Shown: positions 34,164 through 43,379 of the stretch, one piece after another
Position numbering within the stretch: the first letter of the stretch is position 1
Layout of the letters: each line of letters opens with the position of its first letter
DNA from: Fulvivirga lutimaris
GTDB lineage: Bacteria; Bacteroidota; Bacteroidia; Cytophagales; Cyclobacteriaceae
DNA length: 57,737 nt
Assembly: GCF_009711525.1 (NCBI RefSeq)
Contig: NZ_SMLV01000430.1
Span: 1-57,737, forward strand
Direction of reading: 5' to 3'
The notes under the pieces: generated by a model
Databases searched by the model: none
Told to the model about the DNA's origin: nothing
The model's input: only the letters and a program-made list of their open reading frames with translations
Position numbers and translations under genes: made by a program

Positions 34164-34673
34164 TCACTCCGCCTTACAAGGAAACAACACCTCCAAATCA
34201 CTTTCCTTATGATAAACTTCAATAGAAAGCTCATCTAGCTTTAGGCCATTTTCTTTGGCAAATGCTGTGGCTTCTTCCAGCACTTTATCAGGGCGTGGCA
34301 TTACGAGGTTGTGGGCATTGATCTTGGTTTTCACAAAGGTGACTTCCTTCATTTCCACATACATTTTGTCATAGTCTTTGTCAGAGATAAAGCCAATAAA
34401 TTGTTTTACTGAATCAATATCTGCCGTGTTGTAATTGATGATGGCTAATGTAGCGTCTTCATTGGCTATGGCAAACTCACGGGCTTCGGTAAACAGCTTT
34501 TCTATTGTGGGGTCAGTGTATTCTCCCTGAAAGGGCTTGCCATAAACCTTGAGCATTGGTCTGGTTTCTTTTTCAAAAACGAGGGGCTCCGCCCCACCTA
34601 GTCCAAAATATACTGCAATAACAATGATGGTCGAGACAAGAATCGCGACACCGTATTTGATCTTATTATTCAT
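34164..34673 (-). CDS. Membrane-anchored GyrI-like protein
   Basis: This 169-residue protein has one N-terminal membrane helix (about 7-26, YGVAILVSTIIVIAVYFGLG) and an extracytoplasmic or cytosolic domain reminiscent of the GyrI/SOUL-like small-molecule-binding fold. Blocks FQGEYTDPTIEKLFTEAREF and EDATLAIINYNTAD, and the paired helix EEATAFAKENGL, fit the fold. GyrI-like domains usually bind drugs or cofactors. A tethered version suggests ligand sensing at the membrane, but this is inferred from resemblance. It follows the outer membrane barrel-like gene by 3 bases. Confidence 0.55.
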   Translation of the reverse strand: MNNKIKYGVAILVSTIIVIAVYFGLGGAEPLVFEKETRPMLKVYGKPFQGEYTDPTIEKLFTEAREFAIANEDATLAIINYNTADIDSVKQFIGFISDKDYDKMYVEMKEVTFVKTKINAHNLVMPRPDKVLEEATAFAKENGLKLDELSIEVYHKESDLEVLFPCKAE

Positions 34674-34676
34674 TGA

Positions 34677-35411
34677 TTAGAAAATTAGCCTTAGTCCAAC
34701 ACCTCCCTGAAAACGCTGCCACCCCGGATCCTGCACCACATCGGTGTACCATTCTATTTCCATAAAAGCTGATACCGGAATGGTGAAATAGGAATATTCA
34801 ATACCCAATACTGCGACAGGCCCCATGGTCAGATAACTTTCATCCAGAATATTGATCTCGTTTTCATCAAAACTGATCTCTAAAAGGTATTCGTATTGTA
34901 TGTCAGTATTACGCCACTGCCATCCGGCACCAACATACCACTGCAGCCCTTTTAGCACTTTAGAAGCATCACGCTGGTACAAGGCCTTACCTTCCAACAC
35001 CCATTCTTTTTTCACAATATGGCCTAAATATCCCACACCCTGATCAAAGCCAAGCGTGTCTGGTTCAATAAGGTCTTGAAAATTTTCTCTGTGATAGCCA
35101 CTGTACAAACCACTGGCCGCTTTACCGCCATCAATGGCTATAGCAAAGTTTTTTGCCGCATAAAATTTATAAGTAATTGCAAACGGGTCTCCTACTTTGA
35201 TACCAATACCCTGATATGGATACTGACTGTCTTCAAAAATAGGGCAGACCACTTTGGCCTTAGCACGACTAACTTTGATATTCTTATATCGCCCGCGATA
35301 TGCGGAGGTTGATGTAGGCCGTCTTTTATTTCTACTCTGACCAAATAGGTCAACCTCTGTCATCAGGAGACACAGCGAGAGAATAAAAATATAGCGGAAC
35401 GTTTTGGACAT
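34677..35411 (-). CDS. Predicted outer membrane beta-barrel protein
   Basis: I do not recognise the family. From the ATG at 35411 it is 244 residues (a longer start at 35417 adds two). A signal peptide ends near VDLFGQ, followed by a basic Ser/Arg-rich stretch. The rest alternates hydrophobic and polar residues with many aromatics (LQWYVGAGWQWRNTDIQYEY) and ends in Phe after GGVGLRLIF, as outer membrane barrels do. About eight to ten strands would fit. It is the first of a two-gene unit with the GyrI-like protein. Short-chain transport or adhesion cannot be told apart. Confidence 0.65.
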   Translation of the reverse strand: MSKTFRYIFILSLCLLMTEVDLFGQSRNKRRPTSTSAYRGRYKNIKVSRAKAKVVCPIFEDSQYPYQGIGIKVGDPFAITYKFYAAKNFAIAIDGGKAASGLYSGYHRENFQDLIEPDTLGFDQGVGYLGHIVKKEWVLEGKALYQRDASKVLKGLQWYVGAGWQWRNTDIQYEYLLEISFDENEINILDESYLTMGPVAVLGIEYSYFTIPVSAFMEIEWYTDVVQDPGWQRFQGGVGLRLIF

Positions 35412-35441
35412 CAGCAAGCTAAATTAGACACAATATAATTA

Positions 35442-35451
35442 ATTCGCGAAT
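35442..35451. promoter_or_regulatory. Perfect 10-base palindrome upstream of barrel gene
   Basis: ATTCGCGAAT is a perfect palindrome 31 bases upstream of the outer membrane protein start, in the 64-base gap after the ABC exporter stop. It is a weak operator candidate; a terminator is not seen. Confidence 0.25.
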
Positions 35452-35475
35452 GTCGTGAATTGATTGCTAATCGAA

Positions 35476-37248
35476 TTATACAATTTCTTTGTACTGCATT
35501 TTATGCAGTTGAGTATAGTATCCGCCTAGTTCTAACAACTCATCGTGTGTTCCTTCTTCTTTAATCTCCCCTTTATCGAGCACTATAATCTTGTTGGCCT
35601 TCTGAATAGTAGATAACCTGTGAGCAATTACAATGGATGTTCTGCCGAACATCATTTTATCAATGGCCTTCTGAATCATCTCTTCAGTTTCTGTATCTAC
35701 AGAAGAAGTGGCCTCATCGAGTACCAGTATTCTTGGATTATAAACCATTGCTCTCACAAAGGAGATTAGCTGGCGCTGACCCACAGAAAGTGTTGACCCA
35801 CGTTCCATTACATTATAATTTAAGCCTCCTGGAAGTCTCTCTATGAATTTTTTAGCACCTACAAGCTTTGCCGCTTCCATTACATCTTCTTCGGTAATGT
35901 CAGGGTTGCCGAGTGTGATGTTTTGCATAATGGTATCTGAAAACAGGAAAACATCCTGCAGCACCACCCCAATATTACCTCTTAAATTATCGATGTCATA
36001 ATCCTGAATGCTCTTGCCATCTACAGTAATGGTTCCTCTATTTATTTCATAGAATCTGTTGAGGAGGTTAATGATAGAAGATTTCCCTGCTCCGGTTGCT
36101 CCAACCAAGGCAATGGTTTCACCAGGTTTTACATCCAATGAAATATCTTTTAATACATAATCTGCATCGTTATAAGCAAACCAAACTTTATCAAACGATA
36201 CGGCACCCTCTATCTTTTCAGGTGCTAGTGATCCATTGTTAGGAATATGTTCGTTGTTGTCCAAAAGCTTCATGATTCTTGAAGAGCTCACAATACCTAA
36301 CTGCAAGGTGTTGAACCTATCCGCTATCATTCTGATAGGACGGAAGAACATTTGGATATACATAATAAAGGCAATGAGCATACCTAGGGTAATGCCAGTA
36401 TCCACTTGGTGAATAACACCTTTGGCGCCATACCAAACCAGTAATCCAATACCTGCTGCACTGATAATCTCCGCTACCGGAAAATAGACTGAGTAATAAA
36501 GTACAGACTTCAAGTTGGCTCTTCTGTGCTCGCGATTGATATCAGTAAATTTTTTGTATTCTCTTTTTTCGCTACCGAAAATCTGCACTACACTCATACC
36601 GGTAATGTGCTCCTGCACATAAGTGTTCAGGTTAGAAACGGCATTTCTAACATCATTAAAAGCCACTTTTATTTTCTCTTTGAAAACATAGGTGCTTAAA
36701 ATAAGCAGGGGCAATGTTGATAAACTGATTAATGCCAATCTCCAGTCTGTATAAATCATAATGCCTAAAATGAATATGAGCTGCAATAAATCACCCACCA
36801 TGGCGGCTAGTCCTTCGCTGAAAACATCTGCCAGAGTTTCAACATCTGAAATGGTTCTGGTTACTAACTGTCCAATAGGCGTTTTATCAAAGAACTTAAG
36901 ACGTAACTTAACCAAATGGCTGTAAAGCTTCACCCTGATATCACGTATTATAAACTGACCCAACCAGCCTGATAGGTACGTATGCAGATATTGAATGATG
37001 GCCTGGATCACCAGAAGTCCGCACAATAAGTAAATCATATTTACCAATCCCGGGTAGTCTCCATTGGCTACATCATTATCTAAAGTGTATTGAATGAGGT
37101 ATGGTCTTAACGGGGCAGAAATACCAAGTAAAATGGTGAGCAGCACTAATCCATAAAATTGGCCTTTATAGGGCTGAACAAATTTGAAAAGCCTTTTTAA
37201 TACCTGGTAATCAACAATACTTCCGCTTGTTACTTTTTCTTTTTCCAA
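35476..37248 (-). CDS. ABC exporter, fused permease and ATPase
   Basis: This 590-residue half-transporter has six membrane helices and a complete ATPase: Walker A GATGAGKSS (about 385), signature TLSVGQRQLISFVRA, Walker B ILVLDEATSSVD with catalytic Glu, and H-loop IVIAHR. The signature reads LSVGQ rather than LSGGQ, a usual variant. It is the last gene of the thiolase / HAD / truA run, 2 bases after truA. It is a separate gene from the exporter at 30815 and probably works as a homodimer. Lipid or peptide export is typical for this family; the substrate is unknown. Confidence 0.94.
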   Translation of the reverse strand: MEKEKVTSGSIVDYQVLKRLFKFVQPYKGQFYGLVLLTILLGISAPLRPYLIQYTLDNDVANGDYPGLVNMIYLLCGLLVIQAIIQYLHTYLSGWLGQFIIRDIRVKLYSHLVKLRLKFFDKTPIGQLVTRTISDVETLADVFSEGLAAMVGDLLQLIFILGIMIYTDWRLALISLSTLPLLILSTYVFKEKIKVAFNDVRNAVSNLNTYVQEHITGMSVVQIFGSEKREYKKFTDINREHRRANLKSVLYYSVYFPVAEIISAAGIGLLVWYGAKGVIHQVDTGITLGMLIAFIMYIQMFFRPIRMIADRFNTLQLGIVSSSRIMKLLDNNEHIPNNGSLAPEKIEGAVSFDKVWFAYNDADYVLKDISLDVKPGETIALVGATGAGKSSIINLLNRFYEINRGTITVDGKSIQDYDIDNLRGNIGVVLQDVFLFSDTIMQNITLGNPDITEEDVMEAAKLVGAKKFIERLPGGLNYNVMERGSTLSVGQRQLISFVRAMVYNPRILVLDEATSSVDTETEEMIQKAIDKMMFGRTSIVIAHRLSTIQKANKIIVLDKGEIKEEGTHDELLELGGYYTQLHKMQYKEIV

Positions 37249-37250
37249 TG

Positions 37251-38000
37251 TCAGTTGATAAATATATCCTGTGGATAAACCACTTTAGTTAAAAATAATC
37301 CCTGTGCCGGAGCTGCGGCCCCTGCATTCTTGCGATCTTTTGAATCAATAATTTCTTGAAATTGATTCACAGTTATTTTGCCTAATCCTACTTTAAGCAA
37401 AGTTCCAACAATAGCTCTAACCATCCCTCTTAAAAACCGATTAGCTGAAATATAAAAGGTGAGATTGTCGCCCTCTAAAACCCATTTTGCTTCTGTAATA
37501 TCGCAGAAAAAATTATTGACCTCAGTTTTTACCCTACTGAAGCACTCAAAATCTTGTTTACCGATTAATAACGCAGCGGCCTCATTCATGGTTTTGATAT
37601 CTAACGGCCTATTGAAAAAATACCTCAATGGCGCATTGAAGGGATCTTTTACCAATGTCATACGATACTCATAACTTCTTGAAAATGCACTGAACCTAGC
37701 GTGAGCATTATCACTAACAAGAGCGGCATTTTTTATGGCAATGTCCTCTGGCAAGTAATTGTTTATTTTGAATAAGAGCCGATCAGCATCCGGAATCTCA
37801 GATTCGGTTTCAATATGAAAGAATTGTTGCTCGCAATGCACGCCAGTATCTGTTCTTCCGCTACCTAAAATTGAAATCTCGGTTCTCATTATTTTTGAAA
37901 AAGCCTCTTCCACCATTTGTTGTACTGTCATGGCGTTTTTTTGCCTTTGCCAGCCATGATAGTTGGTGCCTTTGTATGCTATTTCAAATAAATACTTCAT
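37251..38000 (-). CDS. truA: tRNA pseudouridine synthase A
   Basis: TruA (249 residues) isomerises uridines 38-40 in the tRNA anticodon stem. The catalytic Asp51 is in GSGRTDTGVH, and the early GTNYHGWQRQ is conserved. DVYFYLPxx-like contacts are partly replaced by NNYLPEDIAI. It is sandwiched between the HAD hydrolase (2-base gap) and the ABC exporter (2-base gap), so it is cotranscribed with both. Length is normal for a short bacterial TruA. Confidence 0.96.
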   Translation of the reverse strand: MKYLFEIAYKGTNYHGWQRQKNAMTVQQMVEEAFSKIMRTEISILGSGRTDTGVHCEQQFFHIETESEIPDADRLLFKINNYLPEDIAIKNAALVSDNAHARFSAFSRSYEYRMTLVKDPFNAPLRYFFNRPLDIKTMNEAAALLIGKQDFECFSRVKTEVNNFFCDITEAKWVLEGDNLTFYISANRFLRGMVRAIVGTLLKVGLGKITVNQFQEIIDSKDRKNAGAAAPAQGLFLTKVVYPQDIFIN

Positions 38001-38002
38001 GG

Positions 38003-38689
38003 CTAAAGGTGATTTAAGACATCATGAAGTTTTGCTACTTCAACATACTTACCATTATGCTGCTCTTCAGGAGCTGCCTGCTCATGCAGCCATGTTATTT
38101 CATATGGAACATAAATGGCCTGGCCTCCAAGCTCAACCACAGGCAAGATGTCAGACTTCAATGAATTACCCACCATCAAAAATTGTTCAGGTTGGATGTC
38201 CAAATGTTTTATAAGCTTCTTATAGTCCTTTACTTTTTTATCACTCATCACCTCTATATGATGAAAGTATTTTTCCAATCCTGACTTTTCCAGTTTTCGC
38301 TGCTGATCTAGCAAGTCACCTTTTGTAGCCAGTATCACTTTATATCTCTGCTGAACCTTTTTAAGAATGTCTTCAACATTATCGAGCAACTCAACAGGCT
38401 TGTTGAGCATTGCTTTACCCAGGCTAAGAATTTTATCTATTTCTGCAGCTGTTACTTTTCCGTTAGATATTCTGCCAGCCGCCTCTGCCATAGCCAGCAT
38501 AAAACCCTTGATACCAAAACCATAGATGCCTAGATTCTGCATTTCTATCTCGAAAAGAATCTTCATTGTATCCTCTTCTGAGGCATATGTGGCCATTAGT
38601 TTTACAAACTCGCCTTCGGCTTCACGAAAGTAGTTTTCATTTACCCATAAAGTATCGTCAGCATCAAAGGCTACTACTTTTATTGGCAT
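38003..38689 (-). CDS. HAD superfamily hydrolase
   Basis: This 228-residue HAD phosphatase has motif I DADDT with nucleophile Asp9 and Asp11 (FDADDTLWV), motif II around ILATKG (Thr), and motif IV in MVGNSLKSDILPVVELGG, with Lys between. A helical cap is inserted after motif I. Members dephosphorylate small metabolites such as phosphoglycolate or nucleotides; specificity is not visible. It lies 5 bases after thiolase and 2 bases before truA. No membrane segment or signal peptide is seen. Confidence 0.9.
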   Translation of the reverse strand: MPIKVVAFDADDTLWVNENYFREAEGEFVKLMATYASEEDTMKILFEIEMQNLGIYGFGIKGFMLAMAEAAGRISNGKVTAAEIDKILSLGKAMLNKPVELLDNVEDILKKVQQRYKVILATKGDLLDQQRKLEKSGLEKYFHHIEVMSDKKVKDYKKLIKHLDIQPEQFLMVGNSLKSDILPVVELGGQAIYVPYEITWLHEQAAPEEQHNGKYVEVAKLHDVLNHL

Positions 38690-38694
38690 TATTC

Positions 38695-39894
38695 TTAAAG
38701 TTTTTCATAAATGATGGCTGCACCCTGACCAACGCCAATACACATTGTAGCCAACCCATATTTAGCAGACGCTCTTTTTTGCATTTCATGAATTAATGTG
38801 GCGCTTATTCTGGTTCCACTAGCACCAAGAGGGTGACCTATGGCTATTGAGCCTCCATTTACATTGACCTTTGCAGGATCAAACCCCAGGTCATTCATAC
38901 AGGCAATTGATTGTGAAGCAAAGGCCTCATTAAGTTCTATAACATCGAGGTCATTATAAGTTAATCCTGCTCTTTTAAGAGCTTTTCTTGTGGCAGGTAT
39001 TGGGCCAACGCCCATGCATTCTGGAGTAACACCGGCAATGGCCATAGAAGCTACTCTTGCTATAGGTGTCAGGTTATATTTCTTAAGCGTTTCTTCATTT
39101 ACAATAAGACAGGCTGCGGCTCCGTCATTAATACCTGATGAGTTACCAGCCGTTACAGTACCACCCTTTTTGAAGGCAGGCTTCAAGGTTGCAAGTTTTT
39201 CAAAACTCGATAATCTTGGATGTTCATCTTTATCAAAAATAATGTCATCAGCTTTGCGCTGAGGCACATTGTAAGCTACAATTTCATTAGCAAATTTTCC
39301 CGCCTCATGGGCAGCCTGATATTTCTGCTGCGAGCTTAAGGCAAACTCATCCTGTGCTTCACGGCTCACTTTCCATTGTTCGGCCACATTTTCTGCCGTC
39401 TCACCCATAGCATAAGGATGATATAATTCAGAAAGCTTAGGGTTGATAAACCTCCACCCGATGGTAGTGTCATAAGTCTCAACAACTCTTCCAAAAGCTG
39501 CCTCTTGTTTACCTGTAACAAAAGGTGCTCTGGTCATGCTTTCCACACCTCCGGCTATGTAGGCATCACCTTCACCCAGCATCAAAGCCCTTGAAGCATC
39601 CATAATAGATTGAAGCCCGGAAGCACATAGCCTGTTGACCGTTACTCCACCAGTTTCAATCGGTAGTCCGGCCATTAACGCGGCCATTCTGGCCACATTT
39701 CTATTGTCTTCGCCAGCTTGGTTGGCAGCTCCAAAAATTACATCTTCAATAAGTTTCGTATCTAGCGAAGGATTGCGCTCTATCAGTTTTTTAATGACAA
39801 AGGCGGCCATATCATCAGGTCTTACAGAAGCCAGTGTTCCACCAAATTTCCCAACAGGGGTTCTCAAAATATCAACAATATAGGCTGTTTTCAT
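38695..39894 (-). CDS. Acetyl-CoA C-acyltransferase (thiolase)
   Basis: From the ATG at 39894 this is 399 residues; an upstream ATG at 39945 adds 17 residues not seen in the family and is unlikely. The nucleophile Cys is in VNRLCASGLQSI, the His is in GHPLGASGTRI, and a second Cys is in TMCIGVGQGAA. NEAFASQ is the substrate motif. It cleaves 3-oxoacyl-CoA in beta-oxidation or condenses two acetyl-CoA; the NEAF motif fits beta-oxidation-type thiolases. It is the first gene of the operon running to the ABC exporter and diverges from DUF4293. Confidence 0.94.
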   Translation of the reverse strand: MKTAYIVDILRTPVGKFGGTLASVRPDDMAAFVIKKLIERNPSLDTKLIEDVIFGAANQAGEDNRNVARMAALMAGLPIETGGVTVNRLCASGLQSIMDASRALMLGEGDAYIAGGVESMTRAPFVTGKQEAAFGRVVETYDTTIGWRFINPKLSELYHPYAMGETAENVAEQWKVSREAQDEFALSSQQKYQAAHEAGKFANEIVAYNVPQRKADDIIFDKDEHPRLSSFEKLATLKPAFKKGGTVTAGNSSGINDGAAACLIVNEETLKKYNLTPIARVASMAIAGVTPECMGVGPIPATRKALKRAGLTYNDLDVIELNEAFASQSIACMNDLGFDPAKVNVNGGSIAIGHPLGASGTRISATLIHEMQKRASAKYGLATMCIGVGQGAAIIYEKL

Positions 39895-39929
39895 AGTAGG
39901 AATGCTTTTTAAAACCGAGCGGTTTGATT

Positions 39930-39937
39930 TACATTTG
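39930..39937 (+). promoter_or_regulatory. Candidate -7 box for DUF4293 gene
   Basis: TACATTTG matches TAnnTTTG and lies 26 bases before the ATG at 39963; a T-rich stretch lies about 19 bases upstream in place of a clear TTG. Confidence 0.5.
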
Positions 39938-39962
39938 CGCTGCAAGTTAAGCCAATAGCCAT

Positions 39963-40439
39963 ATGTTACAAAGGATTCAAACCGTATTTCTAATGCTCGT
40001 AGCTCTGTTCATGCTACTCACCTTATTTTTACCTGTATGGACATTAAAGGCAGAAAATGGAGAATTAGTTCAGCAACTGATGGCCATGAAATTAATTGAC
40101 TTTAAAGCGACTGATGAAGCAAACGGAGTTGTGTACTTTCCATATGCTTCAATGGCTATTTGTGCAGTAATTTCTGCAATTATTGCCGTTGTCTCTATTA
40201 CCAAATTTAAAGACCGCTTGATGCAAATGAGGTTAGGCGCACTTAACTCATTATTTATGGCTGGTGCACTAGGTTGTGGAGCATGGTTTTCTACAGAATT
40301 AATGAAAGAAGTAGGTGCTTCTGGGAATTTCGGAATAGGCCTTTTCCTTCCGGCCGCTGCCATGATGTTTAACATGTTGGCCAATAGATTCATCCGCAAA
40401 GACGATAAACTCGTAAAGTCTGTAGATAGAATCCGGTAA
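39963..40439 (+). CDS. DUF4293 membrane protein
   Basis: This 158-residue integral membrane protein belongs to DUF4293, found mainly in Bacteroidota, with the characteristic start MLQRIQTVFLMLVALFMLL. Four membrane helices are seen at about 5-27, 57-78, 92-110 and 120-140. The loop after the first helix contains a hydrophilic segment of about 30 residues. The function is unknown. It abuts the next gene without any gap (TAAATG). A -7 box precedes it. Confidence 0.88.
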   Translation: MLQRIQTVFLMLVALFMLLTLFLPVWTLKAENGELVQQLMAMKLIDFKATDEANGVVYFPYASMAICAVISAIIAVVSITKFKDRLMQMRLGALNSLFMAGALGCGAWFSTELMKEVGASGNFGIGLFLPAAAMMFNMLANRFIRKDDKLVKSVDRIR

Positions 40440-40940
40440 ATGAAAATATATATCTCCATAGTGCTGCTGCTCATAGCTTCTTCCGGAAGTTGGGCACAGC
40501 AAAGTGTAGATATTGACAAAATCACCTCTTTTCACACTTTCGAATTCAGGAGCTCTCCTGAAAGCCTTCCCGGCAAGCTTACTTTAGATCTTACTATATC
40601 TTTTGGTGTCAATTATTATAAATATGATGACAGAGATTTAAGAGCGCTCTATGACAATAAAATATTCGATATCAATCTTGGCTATCGCGATGATTTGCTG
40701 GAATATGTCGATTTCTATTTTCAGCGACTCAACCAGGCTGATTTTGATCGGATGAAAGATGAACTGGTTAAACAGTATGGCGATTTTATTGTCATTGAAG
40801 CTGTAGAGCCAGGAGTGGAGGAAGCCGTGAGATGGGAAGGCAATATCGTAACCATAGACCTATATAGGTATGGCAATGAGGCCATAGACCTTCATGATAG
40901 GAACAAAACTGTACTGGCTGCCACAAAACCTATCCAATAA
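40440..40940 (+). CDS. Exported hypothetical protein
   Basis: I do not recognise this 166-residue protein. A signal peptide of about 19 residues (MKIYISIVLLLIASSGSWAQ) predicts export to the periplasm. The mature domain is alpha/beta with many aromatic and acidic residues and alternating strands (LTLDLTISFGVNYYKY, NIVTIDLYRYG). It has no Cys, no lipobox and no metal-binding pattern. Its start touches the stop of the DUF4293 gene, so both are cotranslated. It may be a partner of that membrane protein. Confidence 0.7.
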   Translation: MKIYISIVLLLIASSGSWAQQSVDIDKITSFHTFEFRSSPESLPGKLTLDLTISFGVNYYKYDDRDLRALYDNKIFDINLGYRDDLLEYVDFYFQRLNQADFDRMKDELVKQYGDFIVIEAVEPGVEEAVRWEGNIVTIDLYRYGNEAIDLHDRNKTVLAATKPIQ

Positions 40941-40973
40941 GTCAGGTCATTTTCTCATTTTTACCTTTATGCT

Positions 40974-40996
40974 GTCATTTTGTCACCAAAAATGAC
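40974..40996. promoter_or_regulatory. Inverted repeat upstream of htpG
   Basis: GTCATTTT and AAAATGAC are perfect 8-base arms around GTCACCA, 67 bases before the htpG ATG. It lies upstream of the expected promoter and could be a heat-shock operator. TAGTATTTG at about 41003 resembles a -7 box but has one extra base. Confidence 0.4.
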
Positions 40997-41063
40997 GTGG
41001 AATAGTATTTGAAAAGGGTGTTTCGAATTACTGATTAAACTAACACGTAAACGATTATAAATA

Positions 41064-42956
41064 ATGGAAGAGAAAGGTACGATTTCGATACACACCGAAA
41101 ACATTTTCCCTATCATCAAGAAGTTTTTGTATTCAGATCATGAAATATTCTTGAGGGAATTGGTCTCTAATGCTGTTGATGCTACTCAAAAGTTGAAAAG
41201 ACTGTCATCACTTGGTGAATTGAAACAAGAAATAGGAGATACAACCATTGATGTAAGTTTCGATAAGGATAAAAAAACCATTACCATTCAGGATAGAGGT
41301 ATTGGTATGACTGCCGAGGAGATTAAGAAGTATATTAATCAAATCGCATTTTCAGGAGCTACTGAGTTCGTTGAGAAATTCAAAGACAAAGAAGATGTTC
41401 AGGACATCATCGGTAAGTTCGGATTAGGTTTCTACTCTGCCTTTATGGTGTCTAAAGAGGTTGAGATCATTTCTAAATCATATCAAGAAGGATCAGAAGC
41501 TGCTCGTTGGGTATGTGACGGTTCTACAGAATTTGAAATTACTAAGGCTACTAAAGAAGAGCGCGGTACTACCGTAATTCTTCACATTGCAGATGACTCT
41601 GAAGAATTTTTAGAGGAGTTTAAAATCAAAGGTATCCTTGATAAATATTGCAAATTCTTACCAGTTCAAATCAGATTCGGTACTAGAGATGAGTCTGTAG
41701 AAGATGGAAAAGATAAGGATGGTAAGCCAAAATATAAGACGGTAACTAAAGACAGGTTCATCAACGAAACTGAGCCACTTTGGACTAAGTCGCCTTCTGA
41801 ATTAACTGATGAAGATTACATCAGTTTCTACAAGGAACTTTATCCGATGACAGAAGATCCATTGTTCTGGATCCACCTTAATGTTGACTATCCTTTCAAT
41901 TTGACAGGTATTTTGTACTTCCCTAAAGTGAAAAATGACTTTGAGGTACAGAAAAATAAAATTCAGCTTTACTCACGTCAGGTGTTTATTACTGATGAGG
42001 TAAAAGACGTGGTTCCTGAATTTTTAATGCTATTGCATGGTGTGATTGACTCACCAGATATTCCATTGAACGTATCGAGAAGTTACTTGCAGTCTGACAG
42101 TAATGTGAAAAAGATCAATTCACACATTACTAAAAAAGTGGCTGATAAACTGAGCGAGCTGTTCAAAAAAGATAGAAAAGCTTACGAAGAGAAGTGGGAT
42201 GATATTGGCGTATTTGTAAAATACGGTATGTTGAGCGAAGAGAAGTTTTATGAGAAGGCTAAGGACTTTGCACTATTCAAAAATGTAGATAGCAAGTTCT
42301 CAACTTTAGATGAGTATGCTGAAGCTGTAGCTCCAAATCAGACTGATAAAGACAAGAACAAGATTTACTTATATACTTCTAACCCTGGCACACAGGATAC
42401 TTACATCCAAACTGCTAAGAACAAGTCTTATGATGTGTTATTGATGGATGGTCCTTTAGACAGCCATTATGTGAACTTCCTGGAGCAGAAATTAGAGAAC
42501 ACCCAGTTGAAAAGAGTTGATGCTGATACTATCAATAAGTTGATTGATAAAGACGAGAAGCTGGACAGTGTGTTGAGCAAGGAGCAGGAAGAAAAAGTGA
42601 AAGGTATTTTCGAAACGGCTATCAACAATGCGAACATGAAAGTGAACATTGATTCTTTAGCACCAGAAGAAATGCCAGTAACTATTACAATGTCTGAGTT
42701 TATGCGCAGAATGAAGGACATGAGTAAAATGGGTGGCGGAGGCTATGCCATGATGGGCAACATGCCAGACCAGTTTGAAGTGACTGTAAATGGTAATCAC
42801 CCTGTGATTGATAAGATTTTGAAAGCTAAGAAAGCAGAGAAGAAGGAGCAATTGGCTAAGCAAGCTTATGATTTAGCAATGCTTTCTCAAAACATGCTGA
42901 CTGGAGCTGATCTTACCAATTTCATCAAGCGCAGTGTAAGCCTGGCGGCTGAATAA
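41064..42956 (+). CDS. htpG: Molecular chaperone HtpG (Hsp90)
   Basis: HtpG (630 residues, normal length) is the bacterial Hsp90. The GHKL ATP-binding domain shows EIFLRELVSNAVDATQKL (about 29-46) with the catalytic Glu, DRGIGM (Gly-rich loop) and GKFGLGFYSAFMV (lid end). The middle domain follows with LYFP and the phosphate-contacting Arg in NVSRSYLQ. The C-terminal dimerisation domain occupies the last 120 residues. Here the usual ELISNASDA reads ELVSNAVDA, a Bacteroidota variant. Strong terminator-like hairpins follow the stop codon. Confidence 0.98.
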   Translation: MEEKGTISIHTENIFPIIKKFLYSDHEIFLRELVSNAVDATQKLKRLSSLGELKQEIGDTTIDVSFDKDKKTITIQDRGIGMTAEEIKKYINQIAFSGATEFVEKFKDKEDVQDIIGKFGLGFYSAFMVSKEVEIISKSYQEGSEAARWVCDGSTEFEITKATKEERGTTVILHIADDSEEFLEEFKIKGILDKYCKFLPVQIRFGTRDESVEDGKDKDGKPKYKTVTKDRFINETEPLWTKSPSELTDEDYISFYKELYPMTEDPLFWIHLNVDYPFNLTGILYFPKVKNDFEVQKNKIQLYSRQVFITDEVKDVVPEFLMLLHGVIDSPDIPLNVSRSYLQSDSNVKKINSHITKKVADKLSELFKKDRKAYEEKWDDIGVFVKYGMLSEEKFYEKAKDFALFKNVDSKFSTLDEYAEAVAPNQTDKDKNKIYLYTSNPGTQDTYIQTAKNKSYDVLLMDGPLDSHYVNFLEQKLENTQLKRVDADTINKLIDKDEKLDSVLSKEQEEKVKGIFETAINNANMKVNIDSLAPEEMPVTITMSEFMRRMKDMSKMGGGGYAMMGNMPDQFEVTVNGNHPVIDKILKAKKAEKKEQLAKQAYDLAMLSQNMLTGADLTNFIKRSVSLAAE

Positions 42957-43004
42957 TTATAGATCCGGAATTTCCGGCACTCCCTGAAAAGGGAGACTGT
43001 TACC

Positions 43005-43041
43005 AAATCACCGAATGACGAAAGTTGTTCGGTGATTTTTT
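43005..43041 (+). terminator. Intrinsic terminator of htpG
   Basis: AAATCACCGAA and TTCGGTGATTT make an 11-base perfect stem with a 12-base loop, followed by more T bases. It starts 49 bases after the htpG stop. Confidence 0.85.
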
Positions 43042-43128
43042 GTTTATCGTCATTTCGACTGAGGTGCGAGGGAGAAATCCCCTTCAGGTTAGGGAAACCT
43101 CTCCCTTGGTTGAAGGGATGGGACCACT

Positions 43129-43152
43129 CTGGTTTGTGTCCTCACAAACCAG
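43129..43152. repeat. 10-base perfect hairpin (REP-like)
   Basis: CTGGTTTGTG, loop TCCT, CACAAACCAG. No T-run follows, so it is not an obvious terminator. Its form fits a REP/MITE end. Confidence 0.5.
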
Positions 43153-43371
43153 TTTATGTAAAAACTGCTTGTTTCGTGTGACATGAACCAAGGCTTGGAT
43201 TTAGTGGATAAATCTTGCCATCGATAAGTCATGCCGTTAGGCATCTTTGCCATTTAGTTACACGTTTTGATAAGGATTCCTACTCCCGATAAATCTGGAT
43301 ACCGAATGACCTGCAGCTTAAATCCTAAAACCTTTAACAACCTATTAAACCCAAACTCTCCATACTTTTCT

Positions 43372-43379
43372 TATTTTTG
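43372..43379 (+). promoter_or_regulatory. Candidate -7 box for purM
   Basis: TATTTTTG matches TAnnTTTG, 27 bases before the purM ATG. No clear -33 TTG is seen. Confidence 0.45.

Noticed and set aside
30815-37248. The two ABC exporters as one heterodimer operon
   Set aside because: They lie on opposite strands about 3 kb apart with other genes between, so they are not an operon; functional pairing is kept only as a question.
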